Numbered from the stretch's first letter, positions 8,583 to 17,432 are shown. The stretch: 64,000 bases of DNA from an uncultured Bacteroidales bacterium (GCA_900547755.1 URIC01000001.1:41403-105402); one strand, 5' to 3'. Notes: a model not told the origin generated them from the sequence alone. Numbers and translations are program-made.

Positions 8583-9464
8583 TCAGGTGAAAAGTTCGTC
8601 GTAATCCTTGTGCAGATAACGGTTGGTGGCTATCAGGGCCGCCAGGGCGCACAGTCCGGCTCCTACAGCTACTACGAGGGCGCATACCAGCCCTGTCTCG
8701 ACCGGACTGAGGTAATTGCCCAGTTCAGGTATCTGGGACTTCTCCACAAAGGCCACCGCACATATCAGTACGCCTGCGGCTATAATACCGGCGATGGCTC
8801 CGGCCAGGGCATTGCCGGCTATGAACGGCCGGCGTATGAATCCGGGAGTGGCGCCTACAAGCTGCATGGTGTGGATGGTGAAGCGGCGCGAGTAGATAGT
8901 GAGCAACACCGTATTGTTGATGAGTACAAACGAAATCACAATCATGGCCGCCGCTATGATGGAGAGCAGAAGCAATGTGCGGGACAGAAACGAGTCCATC
9001 GTGGAAATGAGCTGTTCGTCCGGAACCACCACCTCGTCGACTCCCGGCATGCCCTTCAGCTCCTCGCTCACTTTGGCTATGGAGTCCCGGGCGGTGTAAT
9101 CGGCCTTCAGGGAGAGGGAAATCTCCGGTGTGAAAAAGTTATATCCGGCTATTTGCTCCACATCGTCGCCAGTGGCTGCGTTCCAGTCAGCAAGGGCCTG
9201 CTCCTTGGTTATCGTGGAGACGGTGTTGGTGTAAGGACGCGCCTTGATTGCCTCTGTCAGTGCTGCGGCCTGCCCGTTGCTTACGGAGTCCTGCATCACC
9301 AGGCTCACCTGTTGCCGCTGCTTCACATCGCGCGCCGTGTTGCCGGCGGTAAATCCCAGCAGGCAGATGGCTCCTATCAGCAGCAATAGCATCGTAACAC
9401 TCACTATCGTAGTGAGGTGCGCCGCCCAATATGAGATTTTTACGTCCTTGCCTTTCTTATTCAT
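8583..9464 (-). CDS. ftsX: cell-division protein FtsX
   Basis: Permease-like partner of the ATPase FtsE, which activates septal cell-wall hydrolases. 293 residues: a cytoplasmic N-terminus, TM1 (about 22-45), a periplasmic domain with family residues (TKEQALADWNAATGDD...), then three further TMs in the FtsX/MacB fold (about 165-285). The start at ATG 9464 (MNKKGKDVKISYW) is preferred over the frame start at 9491. A consensus promoter lies at 9526-9557, making ftsX the first gene of a six-gene operon. No ftsE is in the window. Confidence 0.93.
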   Translation of the reverse strand: MNKKGKDVKISYWAAHLTTIVSVTMLLLLIGAICLLGFTAGNTARDVKQRQQVSLVMQDSVSNGQAAALTEAIKARPYTNTVSTITKEQALADWNAATGDDVEQIAGYNFFTPEISLSLKADYTARDSIAKVSEELKGMPGVDEVVVPDEQLISTMDSFLSRTLLLLSIIAAAMIVISFVLINNTVLLTIYSRRFTIHTMQLVGATPGFIRRPFIAGNALAGAIAGIIAAGVLICAVAFVEKSQIPELGNYLSPVETGLVCALVVAVGAGLCALAALIATNRYLHKDYDELFT

Positions 9465-9525
9465 AGTTTCAGAAAGTATGCCGCGACCCATAAGACAGGG
9501 CTGCCGCTACCTTATAAATAATTTG

Positions 9526-9557
9526 CAAATTTAATACATTTACACCCCCGTTGTCAA
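9526..9557 (-). promoter_or_regulatory. promoter of the ftsX-DUF3098-uppP-truB-queA operon
   Basis: On the minus strand a TTG (9557-9555), a 21-base spacer and TAAATTTG (9533-9526) match the Bacteroidota consensus. The expected start near 9523 gives a leader of about 58 bases. Confidence 0.72.
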
Positions 9558-9600
9558 TAGTTTCGGCTACTTTTTTTAAGAAAACGGAATAATTGACCTT

Positions 9601-10146
9601 TCATTCAACGTCGGACCTTGTGGCATCCAGGAGGCCTTTGCAGGCATCTTCCAGGAGGTCAAGAACCAGTTCGAAGCCCGAAGCACCTTCGTAATAGGGG
9701 TCCGGCACACAGTCGTGGAAAGGGTGAAGACGGCAGAAATCGGTCATGCGCACGATTTTGCCTTCATCTTCGACAGTCGGGGCCATGCGCTTGAGATTGT
9801 GGAAGTTAGAGTCGTCCATAGCCACCACGACATCAAAATCCTCAAAGTCGCTTGGGCGAATGGGACGCGACCGGTGGGTGAGTTCATATCCGCGTCGGGC
9901 GGCATGCACCCGCATACGCTTGTCCGGCAATTCGCCGCAATGGCCGCTATATGTGCCTGCCGAATCAAGCGCATATCTGCCGGTAAGTCCGGCTTCGTCC
10001 ACAAGATGCTGCATGACTCCCTGAGCCGCCGGTGAGCGGCATATGTTGCCCAGACACACAAAAAGTATTCTTATTTTCTCTTTGTTTTTCAGAGAGTCGG
10101 TCAGTTCCATTGTCTTTTGGTTTACGTTCTGAGATGCCATTTTCAA
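9601..10146 (-). CDS. low-molecular-weight protein-tyrosine phosphatase
   Basis: 181-residue phosphatase with the P-loop VCLGNICRSPAAQ (nucleophile C31, R37) near the N-terminus and the general acid in VPDPYYEGASGF (D149). About 20 residues precede the usual family start; ATGs at 10140 and 10110 are alternatives, and the last would start just before the catalytic core. Substrates could be tyrosine-phosphorylated capsule kinases, but none is nearby. It begins 27 bases after lpxB and is probably co-transcribed with it. Confidence 0.92.
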   Translation of the reverse strand: MKMASQNVNQKTMELTDSLKNKEKIRILFVCLGNICRSPAAQGVMQHLVDEAGLTGRYALDSAGTYSGHCGELPDKRMRVHAARRGYELTHRSRPIRPSDFEDFDVVVAMDDSNFHNLKRMAPTVEDEGKIVRMTDFCRLHPFHDCVPDPYYEGASGFELVLDLLEDACKGLLDATRSDVE

Positions 10147-10173
10147 TACAGGATGTGTCAGCGGGTGCCGGTG

Positions 10174-11370
10174 TCAGTGTTTGCCGGTCTGTGTGTTTTT
10201 TTTGCGGAGTGGTGCCTGTGCCGCGATGTCGGGTGCCTCAAGGCCGAGGGAACCGCATATCAGGCGGGCTGCTTTTTCGGCCGCTACCTCGTTGCCTAAC
10301 TCACGGCGCATTTTTTTGTAGCCGGCGAGCTGTGCGTCGCGCTCCGGGCTGCCCGACAGCAACGGGCTCAAGTGGGCGGCTATGCTTTCTACTGTGCATA
10401 GATGCACGAGCAGTTCAGGCACTATCCGTTGGTTTACAATGAGATTGGGCAGGCTCACGTACTTCACTTTCAGCAGCTTCTCCATAATCTTGTAAGCCAG
10501 TTTGCGGCCGTTGGAGCGGTAGCAGATTACCTGTGGAGTGCCGAGCAGGGCAGTCTCCAGAGTGGCCGTGCCGGAAGTGACCAGTGCGGCCCGTGCATGC
10601 TTCATCAGAGTGTGTGTCTCTCCGAACACCACGTTCAGGCCCGGGGTCTGGGCCACTTCGCGATAGAACTTCGAGGGAATGGAGGGAGCGCCGCCGACTA
10701 TAGGCTGATAGTCCGGGAAACGCTTGGCCGCCTCAATCATCAGAGGCAGGTTGTTCTTCACCTCGCTGTATCGGCTGCCGGGGATAAGGGCGATAAGGGG
10801 TCTGTCGTCCGCTATGCCGTGGCGCTGCAGGAAATGGTTAATAGCCGGCATACGGCGAAGAGAGTCATCCATCTCCTGCACCGAGGGATTGCCCACGTAA
10901 GTCACTTCGTAGTCATGCCGTCTGTAGAAATCCACCTCGAATGGCAGGATGGAATACATGGAGTCCACATACTTCCTGATAGCTTTGATGCGCCATTCTT
11001 TCCAGGCCCATATCTTTGGCGATATGAAATAATGCACCGGTATGCCGAGGCGTTTTGCCTCTTTGGCCAATTTGAGATTGAAGCCGGGATAGTCCACGAG
11101 GACGAGGGCGTCCGGACGCCATTCGCCGAGGAGTCTCTTGGCATGACGCAAATGCCCCAGGATGTCGGGCAGGTGGCGTAATACCTCGCTGAAGCCCATG
11201 ACATTCATCCGGTCGCAATGGACCTCCGGCTCCTGTCCGGTGACCGATGCCATTTTCTCGCCGCCGAAGAATCGGAACTCAGCCTGAGGGTCTATGCCCG
11301 TTATGCCCTCCATGAGCCGGGAAGCGTGCAAATCGCCGCTCACCTCACCGGCTATTACCATATATTTCAT
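10174..11370 (-). CDS. lpxB: lipid-A-disaccharide synthase LpxB
   Basis: GT19 glycosyltransferase that joins UDP-diacylglucosamine and lipid X to form the lipid A disaccharide at the inner membrane. 398 residues. Hallmarks are the N-terminal YMVIAGEVSGDLHASRLM, FFGGEKMASVTG, the DYPGFNLKLAKEAK segment, KIWAWKEWRIKAI, and LIPGSRYSEVKNNLP. I start at ATG 11370 (MKYMVIAGE), as in homologues; the frame runs to 11445 but would overlap the divergent gene at 11415. The C-terminus is somewhat basic (RKKNTQTGKH). Only 44 bases separate the two divergent starts. Confidence 0.95.
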   Translation of the reverse strand: MKYMVIAGEVSGDLHASRLMEGITGIDPQAEFRFFGGEKMASVTGQEPEVHCDRMNVMGFSEVLRHLPDILGHLRHAKRLLGEWRPDALVLVDYPGFNLKLAKEAKRLGIPVHYFISPKIWAWKEWRIKAIRKYVDSMYSILPFEVDFYRRHDYEVTYVGNPSVQEMDDSLRRMPAINHFLQRHGIADDRPLIALIPGSRYSEVKNNLPLMIEAAKRFPDYQPIVGGAPSIPSKFYREVAQTPGLNVVFGETHTLMKHARAALVTSGTATLETALLGTPQVICYRSNGRKLAYKIMEKLLKVKYVSLPNLIVNQRIVPELLVHLCTVESIAAHLSPLLSGSPERDAQLAGYKKMRRELGNEVAAEKAARLICGSLGLEAPDIAAQAPLRKKNTQTGKH

Positions 11371-11414
11371 ATATTTACTACATACTATTTTGAGCCTGCG
11401 GACGTTTATCCAGT

Positions 11415-12845
11415 ATGAGACAAATGCACGCATTACTTTTGACACTCGTCGCCCTGATTGGTTTAACCGTCGCCTCTTCCTGCATAGACGATGATTTCAC
11501 CGTTTCTCCTTCCGACCTGCTGTCTTTTTCCACGGATACACTCTCGTTTGACACTATATTTACGGAAACAGGCACCCCCACGGCACGCCTCAAGGTGTAC
11601 AACCGTGCCAAGAAGTCCGTGAACATATCCCACATCGGCCTGAAGGAGCCTGACACCCGTTTCTCCATCAATGTGGATGGTCTGAGCGGCACCTCTTTTT
11701 CCGACATCGAGATACGCGGCGGAGACTCCATTTTCGTATTTGTGGAGTGTCTGCTTCCCACTTCTGCCACGGATGCTCCCCTGCGCGTCACAGACGAGCT
11801 GCAGTTCCTGACAAACGGAGTCTCCCAAAGTGTCGTGCTCGAGGCGTGGGGACAGAACGTGACCCGCCTCAGGGATGTGCGCATCACCGAGGATACACGT
11901 TTCACCGCCGAGCGCCCGATAGTGGTGTTCGACTCTCTGATTGTGGAGCCGGGCGCTACCCTTCGCATAGACCCCGGCGTGCAACTGCTATTTCACGACA
12001 AGGCTTCGCTCACCGTGCGTGGCCGTCTGGAGGCCGTGGGCGCTCCCGGCAAGATGATAGATATGCGGGGAGACCGCCTGGACGACGTTCTGCCCGATGC
12101 CGGCTACGACATTATGGCCGGCCAATGGCAGGGAGTGGATATAGCGGCGGAGAGCTTTGACAACCGGATGGAGTATGTGAATATGCGCTCCACAGTCCAC
12201 GGCCTGCGCCTTGATTCGTGTGGCGACACATCGCGCCGCAAACTGACTTTGCTCAACTCCTGGCTTCATAACTCGCAGGGGACGGTGTTCAGCGCCTCCC
12301 ATGCGGACATATCGGCCATGGGCACCTGTTTTTCCGAAGCGGCCGGGCATGTGGTGGACCTTACGGGCGGCAAAATGGAGTTCGTGCAATGCACCTTCTC
12401 CAATTATTACCTCTTTTCCGCTCCGTATGGCTCTATTGTCGGTCTTTACCATCTGTCGGCGGATGAAGAGCCGGCTGTCTCGGCCCCGCTGATGCAGGCG
12501 TCTTTCAGCAACTGTATTGTCTACGGCATGGCCTCGGATATAAATGTGTCCGACCTCACCGGCTCATCGGTGTTTTTCCGCTATACGCTGTTCCGGTCGG
12601 CCGGCAAGGATGACGACAATTTCCTGAACTGCATCTGGGATGCCGACCCGCTCTTCTATACGGTGCGCTCGGACTACCTCTTCAACTATAGGGTGAAACC
12701 GGACTCCCCGGCTATCGGTGCGGGAAATGCCGCGTATGTATCGCCGGCATGCCGCTTCGATATGGATGGCGCGGACCGTCTGAAAGATGGCGCTCCTACG
12801 CTTGGCGCGTATCAGTATATAGCCCCTCCTTCAGAGGCTGAATAG
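11415..12845 (+). CDS. surface lipoprotein with right-handed beta-helix (choice-of-anchor Q-like)
   Basis: 476 residues. The signal peptide ends in the lipobox VASSC (Cys about 23). The next part (about 30-145) looks like an immunoglobulin-like domain (TLSFDTIFTETGTPTARLKVYN). From about 165 on, the pattern LTVRGRLEAVGAPGKMIDMRGD, NRMEYVNMRSTVHGL, LTLLNSWLHNSQGTVFS is that of parallel beta-helix coils. The end, DSPAIGAGNAAY...DMDGADRLKDGAPTLGAYQY, matches the signature closing many choice-of-anchor Q domains. Probably outer-membrane anchored and surface facing; ligand unknown. It stands alone, divergent from lpxB. Confidence 0.8.
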   Translation: MRQMHALLLTLVALIGLTVASSCIDDDFTVSPSDLLSFSTDTLSFDTIFTETGTPTARLKVYNRAKKSVNISHIGLKEPDTRFSINVDGLSGTSFSDIEIRGGDSIFVFVECLLPTSATDAPLRVTDELQFLTNGVSQSVVLEAWGQNVTRLRDVRITEDTRFTAERPIVVFDSLIVEPGATLRIDPGVQLLFHDKASLTVRGRLEAVGAPGKMIDMRGDRLDDVLPDAGYDIMAGQWQGVDIAAESFDNRMEYVNMRSTVHGLRLDSCGDTSRRKLTLLNSWLHNSQGTVFSASHADISAMGTCFSEAAGHVVDLTGGKMEFVQCTFSNYYLFSAPYGSIVGLYHLSADEEPAVSAPLMQASFSNCIVYGMASDINVSDLTGSSVFFRYTLFRSAGKDDDNFLNCIWDADPLFYTVRSDYLFNYRVKPDSPAIGAGNAAYVSPACRFDMDGADRLKDGAPTLGAYQYIAPPSEAE

Positions 12846-12931
12846 CAAAATGCCTGCTTTTTATTGACATCTGTAACTCTTTAAAAATCAAGTTTTTGTG
12901 CATTTAATATAAATATTTTTTTGCGTAAGGA

Positions 12932-12962
12932 TTTGAAATTTCAAGAAAATACATTAAATTTG
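12932..12962 (+). promoter_or_regulatory. promoter of the RNA gene at 12965-13268
   Basis: TTTG (12932-12935), a 19-base spacer and TAAATTTG (12955-12962) are a perfect Bacteroidota promoter. No reading frame of useful length follows, so the product is RNA. Confidence 0.8.
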
Positions 12963-12964
12963 TA

Positions 12965-13268
12965 GCAAAGAATTGAGATAATCAATAGGATTGACGATAT
13001 ACCCTGCGCACTTGATACACGTGCAGGGGTTTGCCCCTCCCCAAGTTTTTCGTGAGAAAATAGGGGCTTATATTTGGTTTAACAACAGGGCTCTTCTGAA
13101 ACGAGATGTTACGGAACCCCGCGGCCAATATGGCCGTAATACAATGTTTGGTTAAATAATGGTAAACTTATCCGGCGCTTGCGCCGGCCTGGAGGGGAGC
13201 AGCAACACTCCCCGGCAGGAAAAAACGTAAACGGAAGCAAGGCCGCGAGGCTCTGCTTCCGTTTTTTT
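12965..13268 (+). ncRNA. structured non-coding RNA of about 300 nt, family not assigned
   Basis: An RNA gene flanked by an exact promoter and an intrinsic terminator, in a 645-base gap with no coding frame. Hairpins seen, in order: CCCTGCGC with GCGTGCAGGG-type pairing at 13002-13028 (8-9 bp); GCCCCT with AGGGGC around an inner TTTTC/GAAAA stem (13033-13067); CGGCC-AATAT-GGCCG (13122-13136); CCGGCG-CTTG-CGCCGG (13172-13187); GGGGAG with CTCCCC (13194-13213); and the terminator. A near-repeat TTTGGTTTAA / TTTGGTTAAA occurs at about 13074 and 13147. It lacks the tmRNA tRNA-like end and the RNase P core sequences. 6S RNA or the Rfam motif Bacteroidales-1 are possible identities; I cannot decide from memory. 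The 5' end is inferred from the promoter. Confidence 0.65.
13229..13268 (+). terminator. intrinsic terminator of the RNA gene
   Basis: An 11-bp stem (AAACGGAAGCA with TGCTTCCGTTT) with a small inner GCC-GCGA-GGC stem, followed by seven T. Confidence 0.85.
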
Positions 13269-13428
13269 GTTTTAAACCCTATTGCCTTCCGTTTTGCGGT
13301 TACATAATTATTTGTATTATAATTACATAATTATATACGGATTTTATGCCGTGATTTCACTCCGTATGGCGTTGTTTTCTGTATGCGGGGTTGTGATATT
13401 TGCAAATTGCCATTAAAAGGTACAAGGC

Positions 13429-13479
13429 CATACTGACAAAGGCCACGACAGTTTCCATGTCGTGGCCTTTGTCAGTATG
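13429..13479. terminator. 22-bp perfect inverted repeat downstream of fba
   Basis: CATACTGACAAAGGCCACGA and two more bases (13429-13450) are repeated exactly in reverse complement at 13458-13479, with a 7-base loop. It lies 12 bases beyond the fba stop on the minus strand. The stem is long and GC-rich, so it probably ends fba transcription or protects its 3' end, although no T-run follows directly on that strand. Confidence 0.65.
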
Positions 13480-13490
13480 TTGTCGGAAAA

Positions 13491-14489
13491 TCATTCGGCC
13501 TTGCCGTCGGAACCGAGCACGTTGATGATTTTGTGCTTGTAGAGTCTTTCCATTTCGTCGCGGGCCGGACCCAGGTATTTGCGGGGGTCGAACTCGCCGG
13601 GTTTGTCGACGAAGACCTTGCGGACAGCGGCGGTCATGGCCAGACGGGAGTCGGAGTCTATGTTGATTTTGCAGACAGCGCTCTTGGCAGCCTTGCGGAG
13701 CTGGTCTTCGGGTATGCCGATAGCGTCAGGCAGCTTGCCGCCGAGGGCGTTGATGGTGTCCACATACTCCTGGGGAACGGAGCTGGAGCCGTGCAGGACG
13801 ATGGGGAAGCCGGGAAGTTTCTCCATCACTGCGTCCAGCACGTTGAAAGCCAAGGGAGGGGGAACGAGCTTGCCCTCTGCATTGCGTGTGCACTGCTCGG
13901 GGGTGAACTTATAGGCGCCGTGGCTTGTGCCGATGGAGATGGCCAGGGAGTCGCAGCCTGTACGGGTGGCGAAGTCTATTACCTCTTCGGGGTCGGTGTA
14001 TGTGTGGTGGTCGGAGCTGACCTCGTCTTCCACGCCGGCCAGGACACCGAGTTCACCTTCTACGGTCACGTCGAACTGGTGTGCGTATTCAACGACTTTC
14101 TTGGTGAGCGCCACATTCTCCTCGAAGGGGAGGTGGGAGCCGTCTATCATCACGGACGAGAAGCCCATGTCGATGCAGCTCTTGCAGAGTTCGTAAGTGT
14201 CGCCGTGGTCCAGGTGGAGTACAATCTGGGGATGCTCCCAGCCCAGCTCTTTGGCATACTGCACGGCACCCTCGGCCATATAGCGGAGCAGGGTGGAGTT
14301 GGCATAGTTGCGGGCACCCTTGCTCACCTGCAGGATGACGGGGCTTTTTGTCTCGGCAGCGGCCTTGATGATGGCCTGGAGCTGCTCCATGTTGTTGAAG
14401 TTGAACGCGGGAATGGCGTATCCGCCTTTGATGGCCTTTTCGAACATCTCGCGGGTGTTAATCAGGCCTAAGTCTTTGTAGTTTACCAT
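13491..14489 (-). CDS. fba: class II fructose-1,6-bisphosphate aldolase
   Basis: Zinc-dependent aldolase of glycolysis and gluconeogenesis, converting fructose 1,6-bisphosphate to glyceraldehyde 3-phosphate and dihydroxyacetone phosphate. 332 residues. The N-terminus has PAFNFNNMEQLQAI; the catalytic Asp and first zinc His are in VLHLDHGDTYE (D94, H95); FSSVMIDGSHLPFEENV and VEGELGVLAGVEDE follow; the phosphate/Na-binding SIGTSHGAYKF and FPIVLHGSSSVP segments are intact. Single-gene unit: an RNA gene lies upstream of its terminator side and 634 bases of non-coding DNA lie before it. Confidence 0.96.
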   Translation of the reverse strand: MVNYKDLGLINTREMFEKAIKGGYAIPAFNFNNMEQLQAIIKAAAETKSPVILQVSKGARNYANSTLLRYMAEGAVQYAKELGWEHPQIVLHLDHGDTYELCKSCIDMGFSSVMIDGSHLPFEENVALTKKVVEYAHQFDVTVEGELGVLAGVEDEVSSDHHTYTDPEEVIDFATRTGCDSLAISIGTSHGAYKFTPEQCTRNAEGKLVPPPLAFNVLDAVMEKLPGFPIVLHGSSSVPQEYVDTINALGGKLPDAIGIPEDQLRKAAKSAVCKINIDSDSRLAMTAAVRKVFVDKPGEFDPRKYLGPARDEMERLYKHKIINVLGSDGKAE

Positions 14490-14858
14490 ATTGGAACTGG
14501 AGTTAGAGTATATTTACTTATAATGTCACTACACACAAGAGCCTCCTTTTTATCGGGCAGGCATCTATACCGCGAAGTTACAAAAAAAATCCGACACTTG
14601 CAAAAACCGACTATTTCACTTCTTGTATTTAGCTTTATTTAAAGTTCAAGCAAACTTATTGACAATGCCTGTACTCTCTTACTGTAATAATTAGATTTAT
14701 GTTAGTGTTGTAAATAAACATAATTTTTTGTATATGCAAATGCGTTGGAATCAATAAAAGTCGGCATGATTTAAGTCTATTTAAACCGTAAAAACTTGGG
14801 AAGCGCGTCTTCCGGATTATTTACAGGCTTGAGAGAACCGCTTATAAATATATTTGAC

Positions 14859-14996
14859 ATGGTAAAGTGCCCGAAAGATATGCCAGTGTACCTATTAACT
14901 CGCGATTCGCTTACTGTCGCTTTTCTGACCTGCCTGTCAAAATGAGAAGATTATGCGGACATGGTCTTGTCCACCCGTCATCAGGCACGTTTTTTT
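14859..14996 (+). ncRNA. candidate small RNA
   Basis: The -7 element TATATTTG (14849-14856) is followed 75-140 bases later by nested stems, TGCCTG (14931-14936) with CAGGCA (14982-14987) enclosing GGACA/TGTCC, and then seven T (14990-14996). That is the layout of a small RNA of about 140 nt. No good -33 element is seen at the right distance, so this remains a weak call. Confidence 0.3.
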
Positions 14997-15072
14997 CTTG
15001 AAAACTATGAATCCTGATGCGGTTGCCCTGGTGCGTTTTATGTTTGTGGATATGGAATTGAGATATTTTTGT

Positions 15073-15080
15073 TATATTTG
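15073..15080 (+). promoter_or_regulatory. probable -7 element for the glycosidase gene
   Basis: TATATTTG fits the Bacteroidota TAnnTTTG box and lies 43 bases before the start codon. The nearest upstream TTTG is at 15043, a spacer of 26 bases, longer than the usual 19-21. Confidence 0.45.
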
Positions 15081-15123
15081 CGCGAGAATTGATTTTGGTT
15101 TTACGAAAAATATTTTTGTCTGA

Positions 15124-17376
15124 ATGAAAAAGGAATTATTGCTTTTTATTGGTATGGCGGCGTTGCCTTTGGCTGCCTCTGCCGACATAGTAAGGACCTC
15201 GGTTTACCGTTGGCATGCCGATACGGTCAGTCAGGGAGAGTACAAAGCTGTCGCCGTTTCTCCGAACCGCATAGAGTCTACCTACAAGGCTCAGCCAGGC
15301 TATTTCATGCCTGTCAACGGGGTGTGGCAGAAACAACACGACCTGAGCGCATATCCGCAGCTTTTCACTCCTAACAAACTTCATACCGCCGTCTACAATA
15401 TGGGGCTGGACGAGATGGTGAACGCCGTGGAGCCGGACACCACCCTGCGTACCGGCAAGGAATGGGCCGGCGTGTGGACCCGCGACGTGAGCTATTCCAT
15501 CCTCCTCTCCATGGCTTATATGCAGCCCGAGGCTTCCCGCATTTCCCTGGAGAAGAAGGTGGACCGCCTGGGGCGCATCATCCAGGATACGGGCAGCGGA
15601 GGCGCCTGGCCGGTGAGTTCGGACCGTCAGATATGGACCGTGGCCGCCTGGGAGGTATATAAGGTGACGGGCGACAAGGAATGGTTGCGTTTTGCCTTCG
15701 ATGTGGCGCGTCGTTCCCTGCTCACCGACGAACAGACCGTCTATGACCCCGCCACCGGGCTGGTGAGGGGCGAGACCTCCTTTATAGACTGGCGCGAGCA
15801 GAGCCATCCGAAGTGGATGCAGTGCGCCGACATTTACTCCACCCTCACCCTGTCTACCTCAATTGTACACTCCGAGGCATGGAAGTCTCTGGCCGGCATG
15901 GCCAAAGCCCTCGGCAGGAAGGACGCGGCCGCATACGAGGCGCGCGCCCGCCGTATCGACGAGGCTGTGAACAAATATCTGTGGATGCCTGACAAGGGCT
16001 ACTACGCCATGTATAGATACGGGCGTGACAATCAGATTCTGAATCCGCGTGCCGAGACATTGGGCGAGAGCCTCGCCATAGTGTGGGGAGTGGCTGACAG
16101 GCAACGTGCAGTCTCCATTACCGAAAACAATCCCGTCACCCCGTTTGGCCCGGGTGTCTTTTTTCCGCAGATTCCCGATGTGCCGGCCTATCACAACAAT
16201 TCTTTGTGGCCTTGGGTGGATGCCTGGTGGACTATCGCCAATGCAAAGGCGGGCAACGAGCAGGGCGTGATGCAGGGATTCGGCGCTCTGGTGCGGCCGG
16301 CCGCCCTTTTCTGCACCAACAAGGAGAATTTCGTGCTTGACAACGGAGACATAGCCACAGAGTTGAACTCCTCCAATATGCTGTGGTGCCTGGCCGGCAA
16401 TATAGCCATCACCCACAAGGTGCTTTTCGGTATAGGCTTCGAGAGCGACGGCCTCAGCTTTGCCCCCTTCGTGCCCGAGGTGATGGGTCAGTCCCGCACC
16501 CTCAGCAACTTCAAGTACCGAAATGCCATCCTGAACATAACTGTAGAGGGCTACGGTTCTAAAATCAAGTCCTTCACGGTCAACGGTAAGGAGCAGAAGC
16601 CCTTCCTGCCCGCCTCCAAGGCCAAGGGGAACATGGATATACGTATAGTCATGGACTGCGAGCCTATCCCGGCCCTGAAGGTGAACGAGTCTACCAACGT
16701 GAAGACGCCGATTACCCCGATTGCGCGCATAGAGGGGGACAGATTGGTGTGGCAGTCCATCGAGTATATAAACCACTACATTGTCCTGCGCGACGGTAAC
16801 CCCGTGGCCGAGACACGCAGCACCGCTTATACAATGATTGAGCCGGGCGAATATCAGATAATAGGTGTGAGCGACGACGGCGTACAGTCCTTCGCCTCCG
16901 AGCCTATGAGCAACCGTCTGCGTGTGGATGTGCAGATGCCGGACGAGGGCACGGCAGTGAAGTCTGCCGAAATCCCGGCTGACTACCGTCCCTCAAACGG
17001 AGTTAAAGGCTACGAGGGAGCGGGCTTTGTGGAGACTGACAAGAGCAGCGGCCCCGTGAATGTCAAGGTCTATTTGCCGGAGGGGGGCGAGTGGTTCCTT
17101 ACTCTCCGGTACGCTAACGGCAATGGCCCCGTCAATACAGAGAACCGCTGCGCCATTCGCACGGTGAGCGTGGACGGCAACCGCGTGGGTCTGGCGGTGC
17201 TTCCTCACAGAGGACGCGGCAACTGGGACGACTGGGGCATCTCCAACTCCCTGTTGCTTCCGGCTCTGCTTCCCGGTGAGCATACCGTAACCGTCGAGTA
17301 TCTGCCCGAGGACGAGAACATGAACATAGACACCAACCACGCCCTCCTGGACCGCATGACTCTGACTAAGAAGTAA
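15124..17376 (+). CDS. secreted six-hairpin glycosidase-like protein
   Basis: 750 residues with a signal peptide (about 1-20, ending AASA). Residues 80-450 resemble the (alpha/alpha)6 barrel of six-hairpin glycosidases and debranching-type enzymes: AGVWTRDVSYSILLSMA (with the WTRD motif), SGGAWPVSSDRQIW, SFIDWREQSHPKWMQ, and HNNSLWPWVDAWWTIA. After about 450 come beta-sandwich regions, then a C-terminal carbohydrate-binding-like domain (about 640-750: VKVYLPEGGEWFLTLRYANG...HTVTVEYLP). It probably works in the periplasm or on the surface on an alpha-glycan. I cannot assign a GH family or point to the catalytic acid and base. Monocistronic; a 16-bp terminator follows. Confidence 0.78.
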   Translation: MKKELLLFIGMAALPLAASADIVRTSVYRWHADTVSQGEYKAVAVSPNRIESTYKAQPGYFMPVNGVWQKQHDLSAYPQLFTPNKLHTAVYNMGLDEMVNAVEPDTTLRTGKEWAGVWTRDVSYSILLSMAYMQPEASRISLEKKVDRLGRIIQDTGSGGAWPVSSDRQIWTVAAWEVYKVTGDKEWLRFAFDVARRSLLTDEQTVYDPATGLVRGETSFIDWREQSHPKWMQCADIYSTLTLSTSIVHSEAWKSLAGMAKALGRKDAAAYEARARRIDEAVNKYLWMPDKGYYAMYRYGRDNQILNPRAETLGESLAIVWGVADRQRAVSITENNPVTPFGPGVFFPQIPDVPAYHNNSLWPWVDAWWTIANAKAGNEQGVMQGFGALVRPAALFCTNKENFVLDNGDIATELNSSNMLWCLAGNIAITHKVLFGIGFESDGLSFAPFVPEVMGQSRTLSNFKYRNAILNITVEGYGSKIKSFTVNGKEQKPFLPASKAKGNMDIRIVMDCEPIPALKVNESTNVKTPITPIARIEGDRLVWQSIEYINHYIVLRDGNPVAETRSTAYTMIEPGEYQIIGVSDDGVQSFASEPMSNRLRVDVQMPDEGTAVKSAEIPADYRPSNGVKGYEGAGFVETDKSSGPVNVKVYLPEGGEWFLTLRYANGNGPVNTENRCAIRTVSVDGNRVGLAVLPHRGRGNWDDWGISNSLLLPALLPGEHTVTVEYLPEDENMNIDTNHALLDRMTLTKK

Positions 17377-17393
17377 GGGATGTCCTTATACGG

Positions 17394-17431
17394 AAAAGCG
17401 GGATGCGAATTTATTTCGCATCCCGCTTTTT
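17394..17431. terminator. bidirectional terminator shared by the glycosidase gene and tRNA-Pro
   Basis: A 16-bp perfect stem (AAAAGCGGGATGCGAA with its complement, loop TTTAT) ends in T5 on the plus strand and, read the other way, begins two bases after the tRNA 3' end and ends in TTTT. It can terminate both convergent transcripts. Confidence 0.88.
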
Positions 17432-17432
17432 G

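Larger units (their letters stand above)
14490..15123. other. 634-base non-coding gap between fba and the glycosidase gene
   Basis: AT-rich DNA with no plausible gene. It holds a TAAGTTTG -7-like box on the minus strand (14658-14651) that could serve fba, a plus-strand -7 box TATATTTG at 14849-14856 followed by a hairpin and T-run (small RNA candidate, listed separately), and another plus-strand TATATTTG at 15073-15080 before the glycosidase gene. Confidence 0.5.

Noticed and set aside
12965..13268. RNase P RNA or tmRNA as the identity of the RNA gene
   Set aside because: The conserved RNase P core sequences and the tmRNA T-arm and acceptor end are not there.
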